64,000 nucleotides of DNA from Vibrio natriegens NBRC 15636 = ATCC 14048 = DSM 759 (GCF_035621455.1 NZ_CP141822.1:2232001-2296000); one strand, 5' to 3'; shown: positions 35,221-45,733, numbered from the stretch's first letter. A program made the numbers and translations. The notes: generated by a model not told the origin, from the sequence alone.

Positions 35221-35955
35221 CTAATTATTTTGTGTCCACGCACTCAGCTTGGTGCGTAAACGTTGCATCGATTGACTCAGAATTTGACTTACGCGAGATT
35301 CGCTTACGCCCAAAACATCGCCAATTTCTTTTAAGTTAAGTTCTTCGTCATAATAAAGCGAAAGTACCAATGCTTCACGCTCTGGAAGCTGTTTTATTGA
35401 TTCAATCAGTGCTTTACGAAAAGATTCGTCAGCCACATCTTTAAATGGGTTGCTGTTATCACTTTCATCTGACGGAGAAATGACATCATCTGAAACGCCT
35501 AAATCCTCAATACCGACTAACTTTGAGCAGTTTATATCAGTTAGTGCACTATGATATTGATCCAAAGTCATTTCGAGATGTGCCGCCACTTCAGAGTCTG
35601 TCGGGTCACGGTTGAGAATGCCTTCGAGCTCTGCAATAGCTTGATTAATTTCACGATTGTTTTTATGAACCGAACGCGGAACCCAATCCCCTTTGCGCAT
35701 GTCGTCTAACATGGCGCCGCGAATACGGATACCAGCATAGGTTTCAAAGCTCGCACCTTTCGTGCCGTCATAATTCTGCTGAGCTTCGATAAGGCCGATC
35801 ATGCCGGCCTGGATTAAATCCTCTACCTGAACACTCGGCGGTAAGCGGCCTAAAAGGTGATGAGCAATACGCTTAACCAACACAGAATAACGCTCTATGA
35901 ACGCCTGTTGACTGTTTACTTTCCCGCGTTGATCGTAGGTTACTGCATTATTCAC
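35221..35955 (-). CDS. fliA: Flagellar sigma factor FliA (sigma-28)
   Basis: Drives late flagellar and flagellin genes. At 244 residues it is the usual Vibrio length. Regions 2 (DLIQAGMIGLIEAQQNYDG, FETYAGIRIRGAMLDDMRKGDWVPRSVH) and 4 (ESRVSQILSQSMQRLR) are intact. The GTG start, MNNAVTYDQRGK, lies 8 bases after AGGA and overlaps flhG by 8 bp; a longer frame upstream is flhG sequence. Confidence 0.96.
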   Translation of the reverse strand: MNNAVTYDQRGKVNSQQAFIERYSVLVKRIAHHLLGRLPPSVQVEDLIQAGMIGLIEAQQNYDGTKGASFETYAGIRIRGAMLDDMRKGDWVPRSVHKNNREINQAIAELEGILNRDPTDSEVAAHLEMTLDQYHSALTDINCSKLVGIEDLGVSDDVISPSDESDNSNPFKDVADESFRKALIESIKQLPEREALVLSLYYDEELNLKEIGDVLGVSESRVSQILSQSMQRLRTKLSAWTQNN

Positions 35956-36835
35956 CAAATGGGTCCTCTGTGAATTCACTACGATTTAGCAGCCTTTCGA
36001 CAAAAAACTCCAAGTGTCCACTTGGCGTTTTTGGTATTGGCCACGTTAATGCTTTATTCGCTAAAGAACTGATCGCTAACGCTGCAGGAGAGCGAGGGAA
36101 CGCATCTACGACAATTTTCTGGCGTTTAACAGCCTGACGGACTTTATCATCTAAAGGAATGCAGGCGACGAGTTCAAGACTTACATTCAGGAATCGTTCA
36201 GTGACAAGTGTCAGTTTTGCAAACAGTTCTCGTCCTTCACGATAGCTTCGAACCATGTTCGCGACGATTTTAAAGCGTTGAACCTGATGCTCTTTACTCA
36301 ACAGTTTGATTAGTGCGTAGGCGTCAGTGATCGACGTCGGCTCATCGCACACAACGACAACCACATCTTGGGCGGCTCGTGAGAAACTGATCACCATGTC
36401 TGAGATACCTGCAGCGGTATCAACCAGTAGGACATCCATTTCATCTTCAAGACTACCAAATGCACGAATAAGCCCAGCATGCTGTGAATGAGAAAGCTCA
36501 GTCATGCTCTGTGAGCCAGATGTTGCCGGAATTATCTTAATGCCATAAGGTCCTTCAACAATCGCATCTTTTAACTCACACTCCCCAGCCAAGACATGTC
36601 CTAAGTTGCGCTTTGAACGAATCCCGAGCATTACGTCAACATTAGCCAGGCCTAGGTCAGCGTCAAGAACCATTACTTTCTTGCCTTGACGAGCCATAGA
36701 GATCGCAAGACCCAGTGTTACGTTTGATTTACCCACACCACCTTTACCACCAGTAACAGCAATTACTTTGGTTAATGATGGCTGTGTTAAGCGACGGAGG
36801 CCGCTTGCTTGATCGTGTATCATATTCTCAGTCAT
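35948..36835 (-). CDS. flhG: Flagellar number regulator FlhG (FleN)
   Basis: MinD-like ATPase, 295 residues, that limits flagella to one and represses flrA/FlrA activity. Deviant Walker A KGGVGKS at residues 31-37, VLDADLGLANVDVMLG, and LLVDTAAGISD. An N-terminal segment rich in Gln/Arg (DQASGLRRLTQ) is where such proteins bind FlrA and stimulate FlhF. Cotranscribed with flhF 15 bp upstream. Confidence 0.95.
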   Translation of the reverse strand: MTENMIHDQASGLRRLTQPSLTKVIAVTGGKGGVGKSNVTLGLAISMARQGKKVMVLDADLGLANVDVMLGIRSKRNLGHVLAGECELKDAIVEGPYGIKIIPATSGSQSMTELSHSQHAGLIRAFGSLEDEMDVLLVDTAAGISDMVISFSRAAQDVVVVVCDEPTSITDAYALIKLLSKEHQVQRFKIVANMVRSYREGRELFAKLTLVTERFLNVSLELVACIPLDDKVRQAVKRQKIVVDAFPRSPAALAISSLANKALTWPIPKTPSGHLEFFVERLLNRSEFTEDPFGE

Positions 36836-36849
36836 AGTAATCCGTCGCC

Positions 36850-38370
36850 CTAGAGTCCTTCACTTTCACTGTTCCAAAAGTGAGGTTCGTTCTCTATCGA
36901 CTTCTCTAACAGTTCATTTGCTTTCGCAAGCATGTATTTTGGTTGTGCTATCACAATGTCTTCTGGCACGCGCTGACCATTAGCGATGTAAGCCACTGGC
37001 AGTGCATTTTGAATCACCACACTGATGAACTCCCCTAGACTCAGGGATTCATCAAGTTTAGTCATTATACAACCTGACAGTGGGATGCGTCTGAAGTGTT
37101 CCAGTGTTTCTTGCAGAACGCGGCGTTGTGCGGTAGCGGGCAAAACAAGGTAGCTGTGAATCACTTCTCCGCTCTCTTGCATCAGGGTGTCGAGTTGCTC
37201 GGTCAGCCTCACATCTCGTTGGCCCATCCCTGCCGTATCAACCAAAATCAATCTTCTGTTTCGTAGCTGATATATTACATCGGCTAACTCTTTAGAATCT
37301 TTAGCAACTCTTACGGGACAACCCATAATTCTTCCATAAATTGAGAGCTGCTCATGGGCACCGATACGATAAGTATCTGTAGTCACCAGTGCCACGTTGT
37401 CGGCACCGTATTCCATCGCAGCCCTGGCCGCCAGCTTTGCCACGGTTGTGGTTTTGCCGACGCCTGTTGGTCCAAGCAATGCAACCACGCCACCGCGCTT
37501 TAAAATATCTTGCTTTGGAATATGGATTTGGTCCGCGACGAGAGAAAGTAGCGCCTTCCATGCTCGTGCTGGTTTAGTATCTTCTGGGATATAACACGCC
37601 ATTTGATCCGCCAGCTCAGGAGACACGCCCATTCGTTCTAATCGTTTGATGAGCATGGCTCTTAACGGCTCGCGGCGCTCTACTTCCTGCCACATCAAAC
37701 CAGAAACCTGATGCTCCAAAAGACGTCGAATTGACGTCATCTCTTCGCGCATGTTTTCTAGCTCTGTCGGTGAGTCATCACGGGCATCTGAAGGTCTGCG
37801 GCGATCGTAGCGTGTTGGGTCGAGTTTTGGCTTTGGACGTTCAAAGCGATCGTCTTGAGCGATCAGCTTCGCCAACGGAGAGTCGGGCTGATAAGGCGCA
37901 GCTCTTTCTTGGCTGTATTCGTCACGTTGCTTGTTTTGGCGCTTTAAGAGTGCTGACAGTGAATCTTCATTTTCAGCAACGTACTCATCCGGGTCCTCTG
38001 CACCACCACTGTAATGCTTAAGCATGCTCGCAAAACGCTGCGTCATTGAGCCTGATTTTTCGTGAGAATCCGTTTTATTGCTACGCAGGCTGATTTTATC
38101 TTCTTCTAAGCTGCGTTCCTGAAAGCGCTCAGCCGCTGAAGAGGACATTTGACGATGTTCGTTGTAGCGATTAGGTAGAGAGGTAGCGCGATTAGGTTGC
38201 GCAGAAGCCTGTGGTGAAGACGAGTTTGATTCACTATCGATGGCAGCCACGATAGCTACCCCGCCAGCCACTTTCTTATTCGACATGATTACCGCTTCCG
38301 CACCCAACTCCTCTTTTACTTGGAGCAGCGCTGTTCGCATGTCTTTGGCAAAAAATCGCTTTATTTTCAA
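36850..38370 (-). CDS. flhF: Polar flagellar GTPase FlhF
   Basis: SRP-type GTPase that sets the polar site of flagellar assembly. The 506-residue protein has a B domain at the N-terminus (MKIKRFFAKDMRTALLQVKEEL), a long charged linker (about 45-220), and the NG domain with the P-loop GPTGVGKT at residues 300-307, LVTTDTYRIGA, LVDTAGMGQRD and TKLDE. Cotranscribed with flhG. Confidence 0.96.
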   Translation of the reverse strand: MKIKRFFAKDMRTALLQVKEELGAEAVIMSNKKVAGGVAIVAAIDSESNSSSPQASAQPNRATSLPNRYNEHRQMSSSAAERFQERSLEEDKISLRSNKTDSHEKSGSMTQRFASMLKHYSGGAEDPDEYVAENEDSLSALLKRQNKQRDEYSQERAAPYQPDSPLAKLIAQDDRFERPKPKLDPTRYDRRRPSDARDDSPTELENMREEMTSIRRLLEHQVSGLMWQEVERREPLRAMLIKRLERMGVSPELADQMACYIPEDTKPARAWKALLSLVADQIHIPKQDILKRGGVVALLGPTGVGKTTTVAKLAARAAMEYGADNVALVTTDTYRIGAHEQLSIYGRIMGCPVRVAKDSKELADVIYQLRNRRLILVDTAGMGQRDVRLTEQLDTLMQESGEVIHSYLVLPATAQRRVLQETLEHFRRIPLSGCIMTKLDESLSLGEFISVVIQNALPVAYIANGQRVPEDIVIAQPKYMLAKANELLEKSIENEPHFWNSESEGL

Positions 38371-38399
38371 ACTATCAATCCATTAAAAAGGCGTGAGAA

Positions 38400-40499
38400 T
38401 CAATTACCCACGGCTTGCACAATTCTGATCTGTTTCTCATCCGGTATTTCCTGATAGGAAAGTACCCGAAGATTAGGGATTGTGTTCTTCACAAATCTAG
38501 CCAACGTGGAGCGCAGAACGCCAGAAGTTAACAGAACAGAAGGTTCACCTTTCAATTCTTGTTCTTGCGTTGCCTGGCTCAGTGAAGACTGCAGTCGTTC
38601 GGCAAGCCCAGGTTCAATACCTGCAGATTCACCGCCCGATGCCTGCATTGTTTGATGCAATATCTGTTCCAGTTCAGGAATCAGCGTAATCACTGGCAAT
38701 TCAGGCTCTATACCATTGATTTCCTGAACAATTAAACGTTTCAGACTGATACGAACGGCCGCCGTTAAAATGTCAGGTTCTTGACTCTTACTGGAGTACT
38801 CCGCCAAGGTTTGCACGATGGTACGGATATCTCGAATTGGAATCGCTTCGTTAAGTAGGTTTTGCAGTACTTTCACCACCACACCCAACGGCAACTGATC
38901 GGGTATAAAACTCTCCACCAGCTTAGGTGCACTTCGACCCAGCATTTCCATTAGGTTCTGAACTTCTTCATGACCAATCAATTGCGACGCATTGTTGGTC
39001 AGCTGTTGACTGAGGTGCGTTGCCAGTACCGTGGACGAATCCACCACTGTGTAACCCAGAGCCTGAGCATGCTCGCGCTGCTCCTCACGGATCCATACGG
39101 CTTCAAGCCCAAATGCCGGATCAATGGTTGGTTCCCCATCAATCATGCCGTAAACCTGCCCGGGGTTAATCGCGAGTTCTTGGTCCGGACGAATTTCTGC
39201 TTCACCTACCGCGACGCCCATCAAGGTAATACGGTAGCTATTTGGGGTCAGTTCCAGATTGTCTCGGATATGGACGGCGGGGATGAGAAAGCCGAAGTCC
39301 TGAGATAACTTTTTACGCACACCTTTAACGCGCTCCAGCAGTTCACCACCCTGATCACGGTCAACAAGCGGAATCAGACGATAGCCGACTTCTAATCCAA
39401 TAATATCAACGGGTTGAACGTCATCCCACGAAAGCTCACGTTGTGAAGATGGCTCATTACCCTCATCGGCTGTCGCGGGTAAAGCTGGCTCTTTGGCTTT
39501 CTGCTTTTGACGCTTATCGATAAAGTAAGCGCCCGCTCCTGCCACAACGGCTAACGATAAAAACGCAAAGTGTGGCATGCCCGGGACGATGCCCATCACA
39601 CCAAGAATCGCTGCAGTGATCATCAACGCTTTGGGATTATCGAACATTTGGAACACCAACTGCTCGCCCATGTCTTCATCCGTGTTCTGACGCGTCACCA
39701 TCATTGCAGCGGCAATCGACAGCAATAGTGACGGGATCTGTGCGACCAAGCCGTCACCAATGGTCAACAGCGTGTAGATTTCAATCGCATCACCAAAGCC
39801 TAAACCGTATTGCGCCATACCGATGGAAAGACCACCGATAATATTAATAAACAGAATCAGGATGCCAGCAATCGCATCCCCTTTCACAAACTTCGATGCA
39901 CCGTCCATTGAGCCGTAAAAATCCGCCTCTTTGGTCACTTCAAAACGGCGCACGCGCGCTTGTTCCTGATCGATTAGACCCGCATTCAAGTCAGCATCGA
40001 TCGCCATCTGCTTGCCCGGAAGAGCATCCAAAGTAAAGCGAGCGCTTACCTCTGAAATACGACCGGCACCTTTGGTGACCACCATAAAGTTAATGATCAT
40101 CAAGATGAGGAAAACAACCAAACCAACTGCGTAGTTGCCGCCAATTACCACGTTACCAAACGCCTCGATAACGTTACCTGCCGCATCTCCGCCTTCATGA
40201 CCGTGCAGCAATACGACACGTGTCGACGCGACGTTTAGTGCCAGACGCAGTAGTGTTGCAATAAGCAGGACAGTAGGAAATGCCGCAAAGTCGAGCGGAC
40301 GCCGGGTGTAAACCGTCACCAACAACACCACCATAGATAGCGCGATATTGAAGGTGAAAAACATATCCAGCAGGAATGCAGGTATCGGCAACACCACCAT
40401 TGCAAGGGTGGCCAAGACCATAACAGGTGCGCCAATGGCTGGCATTTCACGCTGAGGAATTCGTGGCAATTTATCTGCAAATGGCAGGTTTAACTTCAT
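38400..40499 (-). CDS. flhA: Flagellar type III export protein FlhA
   Basis: Integral membrane export gate, 699 residues. Eight membrane spans fill the first 330 residues, including the FHIPEP-family RFTLDALPGKQMAIDADLNAGLI segment. The cytoplasmic domain follows, which docks chaperone-substrate complexes. A sigma-54 promoter about 105 bp upstream makes it the head of the flhA-flhF-flhG-fliA-che unit. Confidence 0.97.
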   Translation of the reverse strand: MKLNLPFADKLPRIPQREMPAIGAPVMVLATLAMVVLPIPAFLLDMFFTFNIALSMVVLLVTVYTRRPLDFAAFPTVLLIATLLRLALNVASTRVVLLHGHEGGDAAGNVIEAFGNVVIGGNYAVGLVVFLILMIINFMVVTKGAGRISEVSARFTLDALPGKQMAIDADLNAGLIDQEQARVRRFEVTKEADFYGSMDGASKFVKGDAIAGILILFINIIGGLSIGMAQYGLGFGDAIEIYTLLTIGDGLVAQIPSLLLSIAAAMMVTRQNTDEDMGEQLVFQMFDNPKALMITAAILGVMGIVPGMPHFAFLSLAVVAGAGAYFIDKRQKQKAKEPALPATADEGNEPSSQRELSWDDVQPVDIIGLEVGYRLIPLVDRDQGGELLERVKGVRKKLSQDFGFLIPAVHIRDNLELTPNSYRITLMGVAVGEAEIRPDQELAINPGQVYGMIDGEPTIDPAFGLEAVWIREEQREHAQALGYTVVDSSTVLATHLSQQLTNNASQLIGHEEVQNLMEMLGRSAPKLVESFIPDQLPLGVVVKVLQNLLNEAIPIRDIRTIVQTLAEYSSKSQEPDILTAAVRISLKRLIVQEINGIEPELPVITLIPELEQILHQTMQASGGESAGIEPGLAERLQSSLSQATQEQELKGEPSVLLTSGVLRSTLARFVKNTIPNLRVLSYQEIPDEKQIRIVQAVGN

Positions 40500-40605
40500 A
40501 CTGCAAGGTATCTCAATCGAGTGAAAGCATCGCGTTGGTAACGAGATTATGCGCGACGGCTTTAGCCTAAAAGTTTAGGAATTGTTGATAGTTACATCAT
40601 TCTTA

Positions 40606-40620
40606 GCAATCTGCGTACCA
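40606..40620 (-). promoter_or_regulatory. Sigma-54 promoter of flhA
   Basis: Minus strand TGGTACGCAGATTGC: TGG at -24 and TTGC at -12, with GG and GC 10 bp apart. Leader about 95 nt. Confidence 0.8.
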
Positions 40621-40704
40621 TGATTTACGCCAAAATAATGACTAAAGGCTCAACAGGTCACAAATCATTGAATCAAAGAACTTTTATTTGACGCACTACG
40701 CCGT

Positions 40705-41835
40705 CTAGTGACGATGTTCCGGTGGGATAGGCAAGTCATAGTCCTGAAGCTTAGGTCTCTGACCACCACGCTTGCGGTACTGTTTTAACTGGAAGACAAA
40801 TGCGAGTACTTGCGCCACTGCGGTAAACAGACCATCCGGGATCTCCTGCTCCAGTTCCGTACTGTGGTAGAGCGCACGAGCTAATGGTGGCGCAGGGACA
40901 ATGGTAATGTCATGCTCACGAGCCACCTCACGGATTTTCATTGCCATATGGTCGGTGCCTTTGGCGATAACCACAGGGGCACGGTCCGTTTTCTGCTTAT
41001 AGCGCAGCGCAACCGAGAAGTGCTCAGGGTTGGTGATGATAACATCCGCTTGAGGTACGTCAGCCATCATTCGGCGCTGTGCTGCTTCCCGCTGCAACAT
41101 ACGGATTCGCCCTTTAACCTCAGGTTTACCTTCTGTCTCTTTGTATTCATCTTTGACCTCTTGCTTGGTCATTTTCAATTGATCGGAGTGTTGCCAAATC
41201 TGAAAGGGAATGTCGATAGCAACTACTATCAGTAACGAGCAACTGATCAGTAAGATAAAGTTCAGCAAGATATCGAGGGCATGGAGAATATTCTGCGGAT
41301 AAACGTCCATGCTCAGTTGAATCAAGTCCGCTTGCGACGCCTGAATCAAATACATAGCGAATCCGGTCACCAGTACGACTTTTAAGATCGATTTGATCAG
41401 CTCAACCCAACTTTGCATGCCAACCATACGTTTAAGGCCACTAAGCGGGTTCATTTTTGACAGCTTAGGCATGGCCGCCTGGGCAGAAAAACTGATGCCA
41501 CCAACACCCGCTGCACCTATCATCGCGGCGACAAATAAGGTGGCCAGAATCAGGAAGAGTGGGAAAAACAGTTCCGTCATCGCGCCTAACGCGATATCGA
41601 ACAACTTAGCGGTATCAAAAATTTCATCACGGGTCAGATTGAACAGGCGGCTCATTATGGAAAATAAAGCGCGTGCTAATGTCTCACCAAACCACATCAG
41701 CGAAATGGCCCCAACTATCAATACCGACGCTGACGCAAGCTCTTTAGACCGAGCAACCTGCCCCTTTTCTCTGGCTTGTTGTAACCGTCGGGGCGTGGCT
41801 TCTTCGGTGCGTTCCTGACCGTCTGACTCTGCCAA
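40705..41835 (-). CDS. flhB: Flagellar export switch protein FlhB
   Basis: Switches export from rod/hook to filament substrates. The 376-residue protein has four membrane spans in the first 215 residues and a cytoplasmic domain with the autocleavage site. Here that site reads NPEH at residues 269-272 rather than the usual NPTH; N and P, between which cleavage occurs, are kept. It is the last gene of the fliK-flhB unit. The 205-bp gap behind it holds the flhA promoter. Confidence 0.96.
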   Translation of the reverse strand: MAESDGQERTEEATPRRLQQAREKGQVARSKELASASVLIVGAISLMWFGETLARALFSIMSRLFNLTRDEIFDTAKLFDIALGAMTELFFPLFLILATLFVAAMIGAAGVGGISFSAQAAMPKLSKMNPLSGLKRMVGMQSWVELIKSILKVVLVTGFAMYLIQASQADLIQLSMDVYPQNILHALDILLNFILLISCSLLIVVAIDIPFQIWQHSDQLKMTKQEVKDEYKETEGKPEVKGRIRMLQREAAQRRMMADVPQADVIITNPEHFSVALRYKQKTDRAPVVIAKGTDHMAMKIREVAREHDITIVPAPPLARALYHSTELEQEIPDGLFTAVAQVLAFVFQLKQYRKRGGQRPKLQDYDLPIPPEHRH

Positions 41836-41844
41836 ACCAGCCTC

Positions 41845-42627
41845 CTAACAATCCAAGCGAATGAGGCGACAAATCTGCTCCTCACCTACAGCCCAGTACA
41901 ACTCGTAATGGCTGTACAAGCCAGCCAAGATGTACCAACAAATTAACAAACCGACCATCAAGGCGAATGCAAAGCCAAGTGAAAAGATGTTTAACTGCGG
42001 CGCGGCGCGTGTCATCACACCGAACGATAAGTTGATGGTCAGTAAAGCAATAATGCCTGATAGCGACATACTTAATGCCGTTTTGAACATGATGCCCAAC
42101 CAACCCGCCAACTCACGGAAATCCACTGCCGTTAGAGTGCCAGAGCCGATTGGTAGTGTTTTAAAGCTGAAAACCACAAGCTGCAACATTTTTAAATGCC
42201 CGTCTGTGGCAAGAAAGAACATGGTGGTTAAAAACATAAACAGCTGACCGAGCAACGGGGTATTTTGTCCGTTAGCCGGATCAACCATCGAAGCAAAGCC
42301 CAAACTAGATTGCATGCCAAGAATTTGACCTAACAAGACAAAGGTCTGAATCATGAATTGAGTCACCATGCCCATCGCAATGCCGATAATCATCTGCTCG
42401 GCAATGGTCATAAAACCGCGAAATGAGACCAGCTCAATATCTTGCGGTACAGTAGGAATGGCAGGCATCACCGCAAACGTAATGGCGAGCCCCAGGTAGA
42501 GACGAATTCGAGGCGACACAAAACGTGCCCCGGTAACAGTCATCACCATCAACATGGAAGAGATGCGGACATACGGCCAAAAATAGTTGGCAATCCACTC
42601 TAAAATGATACCAGACGGGTATTCCAT
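41845..42627 (-). CDS. fliR: Flagellar biosynthetic protein FliR
   Basis: Export-gate membrane protein of 260 residues with six hydrophobic segments; MMTVTGARFVSPRIRLYLGLAITF and the GMQSSLGFASMVDPANGQNTPLLGQ loop are family features. It forms the FliP5Q4R1 pore with the two genes upstream. Confidence 0.96.
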   Translation of the reverse strand: MEYPSGIILEWIANYFWPYVRISSMLMVMTVTGARFVSPRIRLYLGLAITFAVMPAIPTVPQDIELVSFRGFMTIAEQMIIGIAMGMVTQFMIQTFVLLGQILGMQSSLGFASMVDPANGQNTPLLGQLFMFLTTMFFLATDGHLKMLQLVVFSFKTLPIGSGTLTAVDFRELAGWLGIMFKTALSMSLSGIIALLTINLSFGVMTRAAPQLNIFSLGFAFALMVGLLICWYILAGLYSHYELYWAVGEEQICRLIRLDC

Positions 42628-42635
42628 GCGCGTCC

Positions 42636-42905
42636 CTAGTACAGCACTTGAGGCAGGCGCTCAATCAAACCGTAGAAGTACTCCATCAACATTTGTGTCA
42701 TCCAGTGTCCAAAGAGCATCAGAGCGAGCAAAGTGATGATCAAACGAGGCAAAAAGCTTAAGGTCTGTTCGTTAATTGAAGTTGCCGCCTGAAAAACGGC
42801 CACGATCAGACCCACAAGCAGGCTTGGTATGATAATGGCGCAGACCATGATCAGCACCATCCACAGTGCTTCGCGGAACAGCTCGACAAACATTTCTGGA
42901 GTCAT
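42636..42905 (-). CDS. fliQ: Flagellar biosynthetic protein FliQ
   Basis: A small export-gate protein of 89 residues, with two membrane spans joined by the QAATSINEQTLSFLPRL loop that is diagnostic. Lies 8 bp before fliR. Confidence 0.97.
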   Translation of the reverse strand: MTPEMFVELFREALWMVLIMVCAIIIPSLLVGLIVAVFQAATSINEQTLSFLPRLIITLLALMLFGHWMTQMLMEYFYGLIERLPQVLY

Positions 42906-42929
42906 GTCTTATCCTCTAGTCCGCACCAA

Positions 42930-43799
42930 TCACAGGGCAAAACTGCCGGCGAGCGTCGACAGTATCAAATTCCAGCCATCCACCAGCACGAATAGCATCA
43001 GCTTAAACGGCAACGATACAATCATCGGTGACAACATCATCATACCCATCGCCATAAGTACTGAAGCGACGACAAGGTCGATGATCAAAAACGGCAAGAA
43101 CAACATAAAGCCAATTTGGAAAGCGGTTTTCAGCTCAGAGGTAATAAACGCCGGAATCAGTACGGCCATGGAGACATCCTCTGGGTTTGTCACCTGCTCG
43201 CCCGACATATTGACGAAGGTTTCTAGGTCTTTAATTCGTGTCTGTTTGAGCATAAAGGCTTTCATTGGCACCTGTGCGGCATCAAACGCTTCTCTGGCAG
43301 TCACCTGCTCATTCAAATAAGGTTGAATGGCGGTATCGTTTATCTCGTTCAGCACCGGTGACATCACAAAGAAGGTAAGGAAAAGTGCGATACCAATGAT
43401 CACCTGATTGGAGGGCGTTTGTTGCAGGCCCATCGCCTGACGAAGAATCGACATGACCACGACAATTCGCGTAAATGACGTCATCAAAATCACCATTGCT
43501 GGCAAGAAGCCAAGCATGGTCATTAAGGCGAGGATTTGCAGCGTGATGGAATAATCTTCGCTACCATCCGGATTGGTGGTCATGGTAAACGCTGGTATTC
43601 CACCGCTATTAGTGACCGACATCGTGCGGCTCGCACCTGTCTCACTCTGCATCGCCTGAACGGTTACGCTGTTCCCTTCTGCCAAATTAGCAGGCAGTGA
43701 AGACTCCTCCACCTGAGCAAACGAAAGTGAAGAAAACAGTACGCTCGCCAGCAAAATAAAGGTGCTCATGATGAGACGAATTGGGTTAGCGTTGGTCAT
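42930..43799 (-). CDS. fliP: Flagellar biosynthetic protein FliP
   Basis: The main export-gate pore subunit, 289 residues. A cleavable signal sequence (residues 7-28, [20 protein letters not shown]) is followed by four spans; [28 protein letters not shown] is the family signature. Overlaps fliO by 14 bp. Confidence 0.97.
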   Translation of the reverse strand: MTNANPIRLIMSTFILLASVLFSSLSFAQVEESSLPANLAEGNSVTVQAMQSETGASRTMSVTNSGGIPAFTMTTNPDGSEDYSITLQILALMTMLGFLPAMVILMTSFTRIVVVMSILRQAMGLQQTPSNQVIIGIALFLTFFVMSPVLNEINDTAIQPYLNEQVTAREAFDAAQVPMKAFMLKQTRIKDLETFVNMSGEQVTNPEDVSMAVLIPAFITSELKTAFQIGFMLFLPFLIIDLVVASVLMAMGMMMLSPMIVSLPFKLMLFVLVDGWNLILSTLAGSFAL

Positions 43800-44211
43800 T
43801 TTTCTTTATCAGCTGACTAAATTGATTAGCAAAAGCAGTATTCGCCAACTCTTCCTCTTTGAGAGGCTTCTCGAGCTTGGCAAGCGTTTGGATAGATTGG
43901 CTAGTGATGCCGACTAAAAATTGCTCTTCACCAACCTGAATCACTGCAATTCGCTCTTTGGTTCCCACAGGTAACTGGCTGACGATTTTTAAGCCTTTTT
44001 GTTGCCCGAATGCTGGCACTTGCATGCGCTTCAACAACCAGGCAAGCAGCAATATCACACCAATCACCAATACAAGTGAACCGAGTGTCGTCAGCAAATC
44101 AAAACTGCTTGGCGCAGACATCGAAGCAGAAGAAGCCAGCGCCAGTGGCGCACTTAGTGTGCAACTCAGCGCGCCAGCTATTTGCTTCCATCTTTTTGAA
44201 CCAATGCTCAT
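43786..44211 (-). CDS. fliO: Flagellar protein FliO
   Basis: The 141-residue chaperone for FliP assembly. It has an N-terminal signal-like sequence and a membrane span ([22 protein letters not shown]), then the short cytoplasmic [29 protein letters not shown] domain. ATG shares one base with the fliN stop. Confidence 0.92.
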   Translation of the reverse strand: MSIGSKRWKQIAGALSCTLSAPLALASSASMSAPSSFDLLTTLGSLVLVIGVILLLAWLLKRMQVPAFGQQKGLKIVSQLPVGTKERIAVIQVGEEQFLVGITSQSIQTLAKLEKPLKEEELANTAFANQFSQLIKKNDQR

Positions 44212-44621
44212 TAGCGAAGCTTCTTAATGCGTTCAGTCTGACTGATCACGTCTGTTAAACGGATACCGAACTTGTCGTTGACCACAACCACTTCACCGTG
44301 CGCAATCAGAGTGCCATTCACCAACACATCCAGTGATTCACCCGCCAGACGATCGAGTTCAACCACGGAGCCTTGGTTCAATTGCAATAGATTGCGGATG
44401 CTGATTTGCGAACGGCCAACTTCCATAGAAATCGTTACCGGAATATCCATGATGGTGTCGAGTTTACGACGCTCATCATCAGATATTGGGCTTGAGGTAT
44501 CTTTCAGCTCCTCCAGAGGTGCTGCCAATACTTCATCTACGTCAATTGACGGTGCAGACGGGTCCTCGCCCAGAGCGGCCGCCCATTCGTCCGCTAGCTT
44601 TTGATCGTCACTTGGTTCCAT
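44211..44621 (-). CDS. fliN: Flagellar motor switch protein FliN
   Basis: C-ring protein of 136 residues. An acidic N-terminus is followed by the SpoA domain (VTISMEVGRSQISIRNLLQLNQGSVVELDRLAGESLDVLVNGTLIAHGEVVVV), which forms the ring with FliM. Confidence 0.97.
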   Translation of the reverse strand: MEPSDDQKLADEWAAALGEDPSAPSIDVDEVLAAPLEELKDTSSPISDDERRKLDTIMDIPVTISMEVGRSQISIRNLLQLNQGSVVELDRLAGESLDVLVNGTLIAHGEVVVVNDKFGIRLTDVISQTERIKKLR

Positions 44622-44679
44622 TTTTCTATCCTGTGCTTTTCCTTACTTGCCCCTCAAAATAGGAGCCCTGTAAGGTGTC

Positions 44680-45726
44680 TTAATCTTCTGTTTGGTTGTC
44701 CTTCTCAAGTTCAGACATGATGTCTTTACTCAAGAAAGCTAAATCGGTTTTCACGACGTGAGGTCGCTCAATCTCTTGTGATATCTGTACCGCCAGCTTG
44801 TCATCTGCACGTCCCATTTTTACTCGATAGGTCGGCAAGTCTTCGACAAACATGGTCGCATGCTCCGGCATTTCTATCGGGATGATGTCTCCGGGTTGCA
44901 GCTCCATCAGATCACGCAGCGAAATGTTCTTTTCCAGCAGGTTCACGCGGAAGTTAACCGGACAGTCCATGATTTCTTCGCGCAGAGCCGAGCTCCAGCG
45001 AACGTCAGTTTCCATCTTATCTGACTGCACACCGGCATCCAGCAGTTCACGGATCGGTTCAACCATGGAGTACGGCATGACCACGTGGAAATCACCGCCG
45101 CCACCATCGACTTCGATGTGAAAAGAACTGACCACAATCACTTCTGTTGGGCTGACAATGTTGGCCATGCTCGGGTTGACTTCCGAGTCGAGATATTCGA
45201 ACTCCACCCCCATGACTGGCGACCATGCTTCTTTGTAATCTTCAAAGACGACTTTCAACAGCAGTTGGATAATACGTCGCTCAGTCGGCGTAAATTCGCG
45301 GCCTTCAATTTTGGCGTGGAATCGACCATCACCACCAAAAAAGTTTTCTACCAGAATAAATACCAAGCGCGCTTCCATGGTGATCAGCGCAGTACCTTTT
45401 AGCGGTCGGAAGCGAACCATGTTTAAACTGGTTGGAACATACAAGGTGTTCTGGTACTCACCGAATTTCATCATCTGAACGCCGTTAATAGACACTTCTG
45501 CCGTTTTGCGTAGCATATTGAATAGGCTAATACGCATATGTCGGGCAAAACGCTCGTTGATAAGCTCGAGCGTCGGCATGCGACCACGGACAATTCGGTC
45601 TTGAGATGAGAAGTCAAAACTGACAGCACCACCGGGATCGTCATCGATGGAATCGTCAACGTCATCAACATCGTCAACGCCATGCAATAGCGCATCAATT
45701 TCGTCTTGGCTTAATAGATCGGTCAC
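44680..45726 (-). CDS. fliM: Flagellar motor switch protein FliM
   Basis: C-ring protein of 348 residues. The N-terminal LLSQDEIDALLHG is the CheY-P binding peptide. The middle domain (GGDGRFHAKIEGREFTPTERRII) contacts FliG, and the C-terminal SpoA domain (SLRDLMELQPGDIIPIEMPEHATMFVE) contacts FliN. Confidence 0.97.
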   Translation of the reverse strand: MTDLLSQDEIDALLHGVDDVDDVDDSIDDDPGGAVSFDFSSQDRIVRGRMPTLELINERFARHMRISLFNMLRKTAEVSINGVQMMKFGEYQNTLYVPTSLNMVRFRPLKGTALITMEARLVFILVENFFGGDGRFHAKIEGREFTPTERRIIQLLLKVVFEDYKEAWSPVMGVEFEYLDSEVNPSMANIVSPTEVIVVSSFHIEVDGGGGDFHVVMPYSMVEPIRELLDAGVQSDKMETDVRWSSALREEIMDCPVNFRVNLLEKNISLRDLMELQPGDIIPIEMPEHATMFVEDLPTYRVKMGRADDKLAVQISQEIERPHVVKTDLAFLSKDIMSELEKDNQTED

Positions 45727-45733
45727 GTTTTAC

